A stretch of 34,469 bases of DNA from contig CABQCA010000004.1 in NCBI GenBank assembly GCA_902462525.1, positions 1 to 34,469 on the forward strand, read 5' to 3'. Positions 8,093-14,720 of the stretch are shown piece by piece (the stretch's first letter is position 1; every line of letters starts with the position of its first letter). The notes under the pieces are model-generated. The model ran no database searches and was not told the origin of the DNA. It was given only the letters and a program-made list of their open reading frames with translations. Source of the DNA: an uncultured Porphyromonadaceae bacterium (GTDB lineage: Bacteria; Bacteroidota; Bacteroidia; Bacteroidales; Muribaculaceae). The translations under genes were made by a program, and so were the position numbers.

Positions 8093-8368
8093 TCAGCCTT
8101 TTACCTCATCCATGAACACGCGTGCGGGCTTGAATGCGGGGATTTTGTGCTCGGGGATGATGATAGTGGTGTTTTTCGATATGTTGCGGGCGGTCTTTTC
8201 CGAGCGGGTCTTCACGATGAAGCTGCCAAAACCGCGGAGATATACGTTTTCGCCGTGTGCGAGTGAATCTTTTACTACATCCATGAAGCGCTCGATGGTG
8301 GTGAGCACTGCTGCTTTGTCGATGCCTGTCGACTTGTAGATTTCGTTGACAATGTCGGCTTTAGTCAT
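8093..8368 (-). CDS. HU/IHF-family DNA-binding protein
   Basis: A small nucleoid protein that bends and compacts DNA as a dimer. The 91-residue product starts MTKADIVNEIYKSTGID, continues through the helical dimerisation region, and has the conserved VYLRGFGSFIVK turn at about residues 43-54. The DNA-binding arm follows; the usual GRNP tip is replaced by an ARNISKNTTIIIPEHK segment, and KIPAFKPA matches the closing FKPG-like element. The form is that called HU or IHF-beta in Bacteroidota; which heterodimer class cannot be decided. It is probably co-transcribed with the downstream COX24-like gene. Confidence 0.93.
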   Translation of the reverse strand: MTKADIVNEIYKSTGIDKAAVLTTIERFMDVVKDSLAHGENVYLRGFGSFIVKTRSEKTARNISKNTTIIIPEHKIPAFKPARVFMDEVKG

Positions 8369-8517
8369 TTCTTTAATTTTTTATGGTTGGTTACTTTTTC
8401 AGAGGCAGTAAAACGGTACCGCCGTCTGGGCTTTCCCGTTTTGCGAGTGCAAATATCGTGATTATTTTTGATTTACGCATAAAAGCGAGCCTCAAAAATG
8501 CAATTTTTAGCATAAGG

Positions 8518-8556
8518 AAGCCCGAAAAAGAGCCTTTGAGGGCCTTTTTCGGGCTT
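8518..8556. terminator. Long hairpin terminator between DUF308 gene and HU
   Basis: AAGCCCGAAAAAG (8518-8530) pairs perfectly with CTTTTTCGGGCTT (8544-8556), extended by GCC/GGC after one bulged base, with a TTTGAG loop. It lies just after the minus-strand stop of the DUF308 gene at 8571. The internal A/T tracts make it able to act from either side. The rest of the 8369-8570 spacer is the HU leader, which has an imperfect -7 box (GATATTTG). Confidence 0.8.
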
Positions 8557-8570
8557 AATTGCTTCGCTGT

Positions 8571-9218
8571 CTATTGTTTTTCTGCGTTTTGTGGGAGGTG
8601 TTCCACGATTTTCGGAGTTTCGACCGGTGGCGTTTCAACATCCTCGTTTTTCTTCGTGACGGCTTTGGCAAGGGTGCGGTTTCCGGCGCTGATGGCTATG
8701 GCTTCAATCAGTGTTACAAGGCCGAAAATGGCAAGTGCGCCCCCTGTGGTGCGCATGACGATGTAGTCCGATTGGCCCGGCTGCTGGAGGAAGATGAAGA
8801 CAGCGGCCCCCACAAGCGCCATGGGCACGAGGAAGAACCAGTTTGACAGCCGTACGGGCCTTGAGCCGAAAATGAGAAGGAACACCTGAAAGATGGCTCC
8901 GAAGATTATGAGAATGCCGAACATGTAGCCCACCATTGTTTCGAATACGGAGCGGAAAAGCACCATAATCACACCGAGCACGACGGCGGCGGCGCTTGCC
9001 ACCCAGCCTATCGTTGTGCCTACGGCGCCTGCCCGCGGGCGCCCCTCCTTGTCGCGGGCTCCTATAAAGAATGTGATGTTGCATATGCCGGCAAGCATGA
9101 AGAGGATGCCGCAGCCCGTCACGATGCCGTTGCTGGCCAGAGTGTGACGGAATATTATCATCAGTACGCCGATAGCGAGCGTGACGATTGCCATGAGTAC
9201 AAGATTTCGTCCTTTCAT
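8571..9218 (-). CDS. DUF308/HdeD-like multi-pass membrane protein
   Basis: The 215-residue product begins MKGRNLVLMAIVTLAIG and contains about six hydrophobic segments in paired arrangement. Examples are residues 5-25, 30-52, 68-86, 92-115, 121-142 and 152-175, with the GIVTGCGILFMLAGICNI and GYMFGILIIFGAIFQVF repeats typical of the DUF308/HdeD fold. The last 35 residues are a soluble, Glu/Pro-rich tail (ETPPVETPKIVEH). HdeD is tied to acid resistance in E. coli; no such role can be claimed here. It stands alone between its terminator and an AT-rich spacer. Confidence 0.75.
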   Translation of the reverse strand: MKGRNLVLMAIVTLAIGVLMIIFRHTLASNGIVTGCGILFMLAGICNITFFIGARDKEGRPRAGAVGTTIGWVASAAAVVLGVIMVLFRSVFETMVGYMFGILIIFGAIFQVFLLIFGSRPVRLSNWFFLVPMALVGAAVFIFLQQPGQSDYIVMRTTGGALAIFGLVTLIEAIAISAGNRTLAKAVTKKNEDVETPPVETPKIVEHLPQNAEKQ

Positions 9219-9299
9219 ATTAGGAATATCGGGAATTAGGTGGTTATGAGTTCGGGCTGCGCAGTTGCGACGGCCCCGCTGCTCGTTTAATCTAACAAC

Positions 9300-9956
9300 T
9301 TAAAGGAGCATATTGTTAGTCGTGATGCGGAAAGAGCCTCCGGTATAAACAAAACGCAGAATACCGGCGGCGGCGAGGTCGGCCACGACGGCCGAGGCAC
9401 GGGCCATGCCTATGTGCAGCCCGAGTGCTATGTCGGCTATGTCGAGCAGGCTGCCGGTATCGCCCACAAAATCTGTCACGGCACCATGCAGTTCCTCGAA
9501 GGCTATGGGGCGGCGACTGCGGCGCCACGAATCCACCATCAGCGGGTGGGCGGCTATGTTTTCGTCGTCGACGCGGTAGTATGCCTTGGTTGTATTGTCG
9601 GCTTCGAGCACCTCCACAGGTCGGAAGTCGGCGGCCGGAATCTCGGCTACAATAACAAGCATGGTGCCGTCGACCTTGTAGCCTTTGAAAGTCACTTCCA
9701 CCGCCGGGCGGCAGTAGCGGAGCGCGGCCTGTTCCACTACATAGATGTCCTCCTCGTTGCGTACTCCGGCTACGGTACCGTTGTCTTTCACGCCTATGAG
9801 GAGGCGGCCGCCGTCGTTGTTGGCGAAGGCCGATATGCTGCGTGCTATTTTGCGTGCGTCGGAAACAGCGAATTTGAAGTCCTGATGCTCGTGTTCGCCC
9901 TGCTCGATGAGCGAGTGAATCAGCCGGGCTCCGCGCACGGCCTGTATGTCTTTCAT
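9300..9956 (-). CDS. AlbA_2 (Schlafen-type) putative DNA-binding protein
   Basis: The N-terminal half carries the AlbA_2 pattern: EHEHQDFKFAVSDARKIARS, then ISAFANNDGGRLLIGVKDNG and a VVEIP-like core with RPVEVLEA, residues about 17-150. The rest (about 150-215) looks like a small winged-helix module: GSLLDIADIALGLHIGMARA then VVADLAAAGILRF. Proteins of this kind often act as DNA-binding or regulatory factors, but targets are unknown. The ATG at 9956 overlaps the stop codon of the upstream S41 protease by four bases (ATGA), so the two are very likely translationally coupled. Length is 218 residues. The 9219-9299 gap downstream holds nothing clear. Confidence 0.8.
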   Translation of the reverse strand: MKDIQAVRGARLIHSLIEQGEHEHQDFKFAVSDARKIARSISAFANNDGGRLLIGVKDNGTVAGVRNEEDIYVVEQAALRYCRPAVEVTFKGYKVDGTMLVIVAEIPAADFRPVEVLEADNTTKAYYRVDDENIAAHPLMVDSWRRSRRPIAFEELHGAVTDFVGDTGSLLDIADIALGLHIGMARASAVVADLAAAGILRFVYTGGSFRITTNNMLL

Positions 9957-11617
9957 TCAGGCGAGAGAATGCGGCGGTATTCCTCCGGATTGCCTATTAA
10001 CTCTACGGCCCGGGCGTAGACGCTGTCGTCGGGAAGTGTCAGGCGGCACCGGGTGGCATCATCGTAGTAGCGTGCCGCTATCTCGTCACCGAGAATCTCC
10101 ATTATGTCGCTTCGGTTAAGATCGAGGTCGTGGTTGAGATCATGTTTCAGCAACGCGGCCAGGGCATCGAGGCGCGCAGCTACGGTATCGGTCATATAGC
10201 CCTCGTTTTTGGCTGTGGTCCGCAGATAGTCGAGGGCCGATTCGCTCTGGCGGTCGTATTTGAATCTGGCCGGATCGATGAAGGCCTTGAAACTGTCGAA
10301 CACGCTGTCGGGAAGCGCGAATTGGTCGGCGGGAACACTGTCGGGGTGCTCGGCCACGTAGCGGTTTGCGAAGTCGAAAGCCCAGAAATCGGATATTATG
10401 TTGTATATCAGACGGTTCATTTCGCGGGTGTCGACGGTCACGTCGGGCGTTATGCCGCCGCCGTCGCGCACGATGCGTCCGGCACGCGTGCGGAACTCGT
10501 TTGTGAGGCTGTCGGGCGTGCGTGCAGGTGTGCCGTCGGGATTGCGGTGTGAGTAGTCGAGGGCCTGGATAAGACGTCCGGACGGAATGTAGTAGCGGCC
10601 GGTCGTCACCTTCATGATATCATCGAAAGGCAGCGGGCGTGTGGTCTGCACAAGGCCTTTGCCGAAGGAACGCTGGCCTACGATGACTGCCCGGTCGAGG
10701 TCCTGAAGCGAGCCGGCCACAATCTCCGATGCCGATGCAGTGCCTTCGTCGGTGAGCACCACAAGCGGAATCGTGGCGCTCAGCGGCTGGTGAGTTGTCT
10801 TGTACACTTTCTCGCCGCGGCTGTCGCGTCCGCGTGTACGAAGCACTTCGGTGCCTTTGGGCACGAAATTGCCAACTATCTGCACGGCGCTCTCGAGAAG
10901 TCCGCCTCCGTTGCCTCGCAAGTCGAGCACTATTCCCTTGAGGGCCGGATTTTTCAGCATGGCGCTCACGGCGTCGCGCACATGGCGGGCGCTGCTTTCG
11001 TTGAATGTGGTGAGGCGGAGAAAGCCCGTGCCGTCGGGAGCTACGCCGTAGTAGGGAAGAGGATTCACCTTTATGTCGGCGCGTGTTATTTCGAAAGTGA
11101 GAAGAGAGTCCTCGGTGTAGGGGCGGTTCACGTCCACACGCACCACAGTTCCGGCCTGTCCGCGCAGCCGCCGGCTGACATCGCCGATTTCAGTGTCGGC
11201 ACGTACGGTGTCGCCGTCAACAGCCACAATCACGTCGCCGGGCCGCAAGCCCGTGCGCCTGGCCGGCGAGTCCCATGTCGGCTCGCTGACGAACACCTTG
11301 TCGCCGCGTTTTACTATCGTGGAGCCGATGCCGGCATACTGGCCCTGAGAAATCGACAGCAATTCTTCCTGGTTACCGGCAGGATAGTACTCGGTGTAGG
11401 GGTCGATCTGGTAGAGGAGCGCTCCGATAGTCTTGTCCATGATGTCGTTGGCATCGAGGGTGTCGACGTAGCTGGTCTGCAGTTCCTTTACTATGGCATT
11501 GAAGGTGCGCAACTTACGTGCGAAATCATCCTTGCGTGCCGCTGCCGGCACCGCCGCTGTGGCCGCCATGCCGGCAAAGGCCGCGGCGACGCCTATGATA
11601 TAAAAAAACTTCTTCAT
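9953..11617 (-). CDS. S41-family C-terminal processing peptidase
   Basis: An exported serine protease of the CtpA/Prc type. The ATG at 11617 is preferred because it starts MKKFFYIIGVAAAFAGMAA, a normal signal peptide, and leaves room for the promoter; the longer open frame has 17 extra residues and would start within the promoter. The 554-residue protein has a PDZ domain at roughly residues 90-170 (QGQYAGIGS, GLRPGDVIVAVDGD). The S41 core includes GIVLDLRGNGGG and carries the catalytic serine in GTASASEIVAGSL and the lysine in GQRSFGKGLVQ. A helical C-terminal region follows. It overlaps the AlbA_2 gene by four bases. Substrates are likely periplasmic proteins; none can be named. Confidence 0.93.
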   Translation of the reverse strand: MKKFFYIIGVAAAFAGMAATAAVPAAARKDDFARKLRTFNAIVKELQTSYVDTLDANDIMDKTIGALLYQIDPYTEYYPAGNQEELLSISQGQYAGIGSTIVKRGDKVFVSEPTWDSPARRTGLRPGDVIVAVDGDTVRADTEIGDVSRRLRGQAGTVVRVDVNRPYTEDSLLTFEITRADIKVNPLPYYGVAPDGTGFLRLTTFNESSARHVRDAVSAMLKNPALKGIVLDLRGNGGGLLESAVQIVGNFVPKGTEVLRTRGRDSRGEKVYKTTHQPLSATIPLVVLTDEGTASASEIVAGSLQDLDRAVIVGQRSFGKGLVQTTRPLPFDDIMKVTTGRYYIPSGRLIQALDYSHRNPDGTPARTPDSLTNEFRTRAGRIVRDGGGITPDVTVDTREMNRLIYNIISDFWAFDFANRYVAEHPDSVPADQFALPDSVFDSFKAFIDPARFKYDRQSESALDYLRTTAKNEGYMTDTVAARLDALAALLKHDLNHDLDLNRSDIMEILGDEIAARYYDDATRCRLTLPDDSVYARAVELIGNPEEYRRILSPE

Positions 11618-11665
11618 AACAATAAAACGCACGGGCGCCTGTGCGACACCCTCTGAATCAATCAA

Positions 11666-11696
11666 CAAAATTACATAATTTTTAGTTCCCCCGCAA
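11666..11696 (-). promoter_or_regulatory. Promoter of the S41 protease-AlbA_2 operon
   Basis: Minus strand: TTG (11696-11694), 20-base spacer, TAATTTTG (11673-11666). The -33 element lies inside the last codons of the upstream 4Fe-4S gene, and the leader to the ATG at 11617 is about 40 bases. This position supports the shorter start. Confidence 0.7.
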
Positions 11697-12380
11697 AAGA
11701 TACGGTTTCATTTCAGGAACTTTCAGAGGACAGCCGCTGATGCACCGGCCGCACTTGAGACAATCAGGGTGAAGAAGGCCTTCGCTGTCGTTGCGGCTCT
11801 CGTAAGGTTTCAGTTGCATGGGGCATACCGCCGAGCAGAGTCTGCATTTAGTGGTGCATTTTTCTCCGACGGTAATTCGTCGGTAGCCGTAGGGCAGGCT
11901 GCCGCTTTTGGGTGTTACCCACGACGATAGCGTTCCCATAGGGCAGAACGAGCACCATGTGCGCGGAGCGTAGATAAACGACAGTGTCACTCCTACGATT
12001 GTCGTAATCAGAATAATAGTCCAGAATACACGGCCCATTTCGGCCGCATCGCCCCAGGCACGGTACATCTGTATGCCGAACATGGCAAAGATGAACATCA
12101 CCATGAAAATCCGGAAACCTTTTGTCCTCACAAATGCCGGAATCGGTCTGTGAGGTGAATATTTTGCCAGCAGGCGGTCGTAGAAATTACCGCGCGGACA
12201 GGCATTTCCACACCACCACCGTCCTTTGCGGACGGCAAACGCTACCGGCGCTATCATGCAGATTACAGCGAGAAAGCCGATTACAGGGTAAAAATAACCA
12301 ACCGCAAGATAGATAAGCAGAATCCAGTAGAGCGGAAATCCTTTTTGCGGAAGAGAACGGAAAAAATGCTTGGATGCCAT
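11682..12380 (-). CDS. Membrane-bound 4Fe-4S protein (NapH/NosR/CcoG-like)
   Basis: The 232-residue product has a hydrophobic N-terminus (about residues 16-48) followed by CGNACPRG at about 57-64. Two more membrane spans (about 90-105 and 117-137) follow, then CSFCPMG at about 144-150. Two classical ferredoxin cysteine clusters close it (CTTKCRLCSAVCP and CLKCGRCISGCP). This layout is that of the Fer4_5/NapH-type electron-transfer proteins, which pass electrons between membrane quinol and soluble carriers or serve cofactor assembly. The partner here may be the small ferredoxin at 13495 and the regulator the adjacent OxyR; both are inference from neighbourhood. It has its own promoter at 12410-12440. 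Confidence 0.85.
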   Translation of the reverse strand: MASKHFFRSLPQKGFPLYWILLIYLAVGYFYPVIGFLAVICMIAPVAFAVRKGRWWCGNACPRGNFYDRLLAKYSPHRPIPAFVRTKGFRIFMVMFIFAMFGIQMYRAWGDAAEMGRVFWTIILITTIVGVTLSFIYAPRTWCSFCPMGTLSSWVTPKSGSLPYGYRRITVGEKCTTKCRLCSAVCPMQLKPYESRNDSEGLLHPDCLKCGRCISGCPLKVPEMKPYLLRGN

Positions 12381-12409
12381 TTGCTTTCAGAGTCTTTGTT
12401 TTATGGAAG

Positions 12410-12440
12410 CAAAGGTACGGAATTGGCTGTATTGATACAA
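12410..12440 (-). promoter_or_regulatory. Promoter of the membrane 4Fe-4S gene
   Basis: Minus strand: TTG (12440-12438), 20-base spacer, TACCTTTG (12417-12410), about 29 bases before the ATG at 12380. Confidence 0.75.
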
Positions 12441-12459
12441 ACGATATAACTGATTTGTC

Positions 12460-12476
12460 AATCGATTTTATCGATT
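12460..12476. promoter_or_regulatory. Perfect 7-3-7 dyad upstream of the 4Fe-4S gene promoter
   Basis: AATCGAT-TTT-ATCGATT is a perfect inverted repeat overlapping the oxyR stop codon and centred about 28 bases upstream of the -33 element of the 4Fe-4S gene. The position suits an activator site or a short 3' hairpin of oxyR. It does not match the ATAG-N7-CTAT form seen at 13434. Confidence 0.4.
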
Positions 12477-13401
12477 ATAGTCTGATTGAGAATTTTTCAA
12501 ACCTTTTGTTCTGCATAGCCGGAGGAATTACGGTTCTTACTGCATCGGCTAGGATATTAAGCAGGCGTTCGCGCACGAAATTACGGTGCACCGCAAACGC
12601 GATTTCACGTGTTGGCTCAGGATTTGTAAGCATGCGCACATTGGCTTGCTGACATTTACGGAGAAGAGGCACATGCAGTTCGGGAATAATGGCATATCCG
12701 CCGTTCTCGTCGACAATCCTGATCAGATTTTCTACGCTGCCGGCTTCATAGACGGCCCGGCGTCCGTCCTTATAATTGCAGAAAGGAAAAATACCTCGGT
12801 TTGGGCAATAGCCTTCGCGGAGAACCCACACGCTATCTGCGGGAAGCCTGTCGGTCTGCAGATTCTTAGTGCCATAAAAAGTTTCGTCCGGAGATACGTA
12901 AGCCATAAGGCGTTCGCGATATACCGGTATTTCCAGCAGTTCGCTGTTGTCGAGAGGTGTGGCCAGGATCGCAACGTCGATTTCGCCCATTTCAAGCAGT
13001 GAAACAAGAGTAGACACACGGGCCTCTTCCACATGAAGCTCTATGTCTGGATGATTTGCCGAAAGATATTTGAGCATTTTCGGCAAAAGATAAGGAGCGA
13101 CCGTAGGTATGATGCCGAGCGAAACTTTTCCGACAGATTCGCCTTTTCGTGCAGCCACCAGTTCTCTCATCTGCGCGGCATTGAACAGGAGCAGCTTTGC
13201 TCGCCCGATAATTTCTTCGCCGACCGCTGTCGGTCTCACAGGGTGGCTGTTGCGGTCGAAGATGGTTACATCAAGTTCGGTTTCCAGTTTCTGGACAAGA
13301 GTCGACAATGTCGACTGTGAGATACCGCATGATTCCGCTGCTTTTGCAAAATGGCGGTGCCGGTCGACCGCCACGATATATTCCATCTGCTGAAGCGTCA
13401 T
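12475..13401 (-). CDS. oxyR: OxyR-type LysR-family peroxide sensor
   Basis: A hydrogen-peroxide-responsive transcription factor. The ATG at 13401 gives MTLQQMEYIVAVDRHRHFAK, the family-typical start; the longer frame adds ten residues of leader. The N-terminal helix-turn-helix (about residues 18-40, AKAAESCGISQSTLSTLVQ) is followed by the substrate-binding-like sensor domain. In it EGYCPNRGIFPFC places cysteines at 199 and 208, the same spacing and numbers as the redox pair of E. coli OxyR, so a disulphide switch is very likely. Length is 308 residues. It is divergent from a small ferredoxin, with an ATAG-N7-CTAT site between them, and lies next to a membrane 4Fe-4S gene. Its own -7 box (TATCTTTG, 13436-13429) overlaps that site, which suggests autorepression. 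Confidence 0.93.
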   Translation of the reverse strand: MTLQQMEYIVAVDRHRHFAKAAESCGISQSTLSTLVQKLETELDVTIFDRNSHPVRPTAVGEEIIGRAKLLLFNAAQMRELVAARKGESVGKVSLGIIPTVAPYLLPKMLKYLSANHPDIELHVEEARVSTLVSLLEMGEIDVAILATPLDNSELLEIPVYRERLMAYVSPDETFYGTKNLQTDRLPADSVWVLREGYCPNRGIFPFCNYKDGRRAVYEAGSVENLIRIVDENGGYAIIPELHVPLLRKCQQANVRMLTNPEPTREIAFAVHRNFVRERLLNILADAVRTVIPPAMQNKRFEKFSIRL

Positions 13402-13433
13402 AAAATATTCGTATTGATGAATCAGATGCAAAG

Positions 13434-13448
13434 ATAGAAAAAATCTAT
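13434..13448. promoter_or_regulatory. Candidate OxyR operator (ATAG-N7-CTAT)
   Basis: ATAG (13434-13437), seven bases, CTAT (13445-13448) matches the half-site of the E. coli OxyR consensus. It ends at the first base of the -33 element of the ferredoxin promoter (an activator position) and overlaps the -7 box of oxyR on the other strand (a repressor position). A weaker dyad (TGATGAATCA, 13415-13424) lies where the adjacent half-site of a tetramer would be. Confidence 0.65.
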
Positions 13449-13479
13449 TTTGTAGAACGTGGCTTTTGCCCTAAATTTG
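13448..13479 (+). promoter_or_regulatory. Promoter of the small ferredoxin gene
   Basis: TTTTG (13448-13452), 19-base spacer, TAAATTTG (13472-13479), 15 bases before the ATG at 13495. The short gap implies a leader of roughly ten bases or fewer. Confidence 0.75.
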
Positions 13480-13494
13480 CAAATAAAAAAGACC

Positions 13495-13680
13495 ATGATA
13501 GAGGTAGATAAAAGAATATGCCCGCACGACCACGTATGTCCGCTGATTAAAATGTGTCCGGTCGGAGCGATTTCTCAGGATTCCGAAGGCTTTCCTGTGA
13601 TTGACCGCACCTTGTGCATAGAGTGCGGCAAATGCGTGAGAAAATGCCCCAAGAAGGCGATGCTGAAAGCCGACGTCTGA
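13495..13680 (+). CDS. Small 2x[4Fe-4S] ferredoxin-like protein
   Basis: The 61-residue product starts at the ATG at 13495 (MIEVDKRICPHDHVC); an upstream start would lie before the -7 box. Cysteines occur as CPHDHVCPLIKMCPVGA and CIECGKCVRKCPKK. The second is a canonical C-x2-C-x2-C-x3-CP set, the first a variant C-x5-C-x4-CP set, so it could carry two 4Fe-4S clusters. It has no signal peptide, so it is a cytosolic electron carrier. Divergence from oxyR with a matching operator suggests induction by peroxide. The nearest membrane partner is the 4Fe-4S protein at 11682. Pairing is inference. Confidence 0.85.
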   Translation: MIEVDKRICPHDHVCPLIKMCPVGAISQDSEGFPVIDRTLCIECGKCVRKCPKKAMLKADV

Positions 13681-13706
13681 GACAGACCGGAGGGCTGAAA
13701 AATTTT

Positions 13707-13737
13707 TTGGCGGTTAAGAAATTGTTTTTTACATTTG
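13707..13737 (+). promoter_or_regulatory. Promoter of lpxA
   Basis: TTG (13707-13709), 20-base spacer, TACATTTG (13730-13737), 26 bases before the ATG at 13764. Confidence 0.75.
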
Positions 13738-13763
13738 CAGTAAACACCTAAAACAATACCACC

Positions 13764-14555
13764 ATGATAAGCCCTACAGCTTACGTCGACCCGAAAGCCA
13801 TTATCGGCAAAGACGTTACCATTCACCCCTTTGCATATGTAGATGCAGATGCCGTCATCGGCGACGGTTGTGAAATCATGCCCTATGCAAGTGTCATGCG
13901 CGGCACCACACTGGGGAAGAACGTGCGTGTCTTCCAGGGTGCTATCGTCGGCGCCGAGCCTCAGGATTTCCGCTGGAAAGGCGAGCGCTCGCTTTGTGTT
14001 ATCGGCGACAATACCGTTATTCGCGAACACGTGATTATCAACCGCGGATTTCGCTCCGACGGTTCTGCCACCGTAGTAGGTGCCGGCTGCTATGTGTTTG
14101 CCAACAGCCACATAGGCCACGACAGCCATATCGCCGACGGCTGTGTGATAGGCAACAATGTCAGCATCGCCGGCGACGTTTATATTGATCACGGCTCGAT
14201 TCTGTCGAGCGGCGCCATCGTGCACGAGAAGTCGCACATCGGAAAGTTCGTGCTTATCAAAGGAGGCACCCGCGTCAGCTCGAATGTGCCGCCCTACACC
14301 ATCATGGCGCACAACCCTGTGACATACTACGGTGTGAACTCTTTCGTCATGCAGAAGCATGGCGGCTTCAGCGATGCCCAGATCGACGACATTGCCAAGG
14401 CCTACCGCCACATCTATCAGTGCTCGACATCCCTCTTCAATGCTCTCAAGCGCATCGAAACTGACATCGACGACAGTCCCGTGCGTGCCGAAATACTGAA
14501 TTTTATCCGCGAAAACAACATGCGTATCGCCGGCGATCGCTTCGAATCCGACTGA
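13764..14555 (+). CDS. lpxA: LpxA-type acyl-ACP:UDP-N-acetylglucosamine O-acyltransferase
   Basis: First step of lipid A synthesis, a cytosolic left-handed beta-helix trimer. The 263 residues begin with hexapeptide repeats (MISPTAYVDPKAIIGKDVTI). They include the LpxA-specific GAEPQDFRWKGE and GDNTVIREHVIINRG blocks, and NSHIGHDSHIADGC with H119 in the place of the catalytic His125 of E. coli. The helical C-terminal domain follows VPPYTIMAHNPVTYYGVN. The gene stands alone with its own promoter, whereas in many Bacteroidota lpxA follows the fused lpxC-fabZ gene. It could therefore be the only copy in an unusual place or a second paralogue. No terminator is evident; the next promoter starts at 14602. 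Confidence 0.88.
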   Translation: MISPTAYVDPKAIIGKDVTIHPFAYVDADAVIGDGCEIMPYASVMRGTTLGKNVRVFQGAIVGAEPQDFRWKGERSLCVIGDNTVIREHVIINRGFRSDGSATVVGAGCYVFANSHIGHDSHIADGCVIGNNVSIAGDVYIDHGSILSSGAIVHEKSHIGKFVLIKGGTRVSSNVPPYTIMAHNPVTYYGVNSFVMQKHGGFSDAQIDDIAKAYRHIYQCSTSLFNALKRIETDIDDSPVRAEILNFIRENNMRIAGDRFESD

Positions 14556-14601
14556 AACGAGCATTTTGCCATTGTCGCCGCGTTATATCGCGACATAATT
14601 G

Positions 14602-14631
14602 TTGGTTTTCTAAGAAATTTGTGTAATTTTG
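14602..14631 (+). promoter_or_regulatory. Promoter of the large secreted protein gene
   Basis: TTG (14602-14604), 19-base spacer, TAATTTTG (14624-14631). Transcription should start a few bases later, giving a leader of about 80 bases. Confidence 0.75.
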
Positions 14632-14632
14632 C

Positions 14633-14667
14633 CAGCGCAAAGCCGCTTTACGGCGGTGTTTGCGCTG
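14633..14667 (+). promoter_or_regulatory. Strong hairpin at the 5' end of the leader
   Basis: CAGCGCAAA (14633-14641) pairs perfectly with TTTGCGCTG (14659-14667), and an inner GCCG-CTTTA-CGGC stem stacks within. It lies at or next to the expected transcription start and could stabilise the messenger; this role is inferred. Confidence 0.6.
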
Positions 14668-14720
14668 ATTTTTATTTTATCGCGAGACTAAACCTTTATT
14701 ATAATCCAATTTTATTCATT

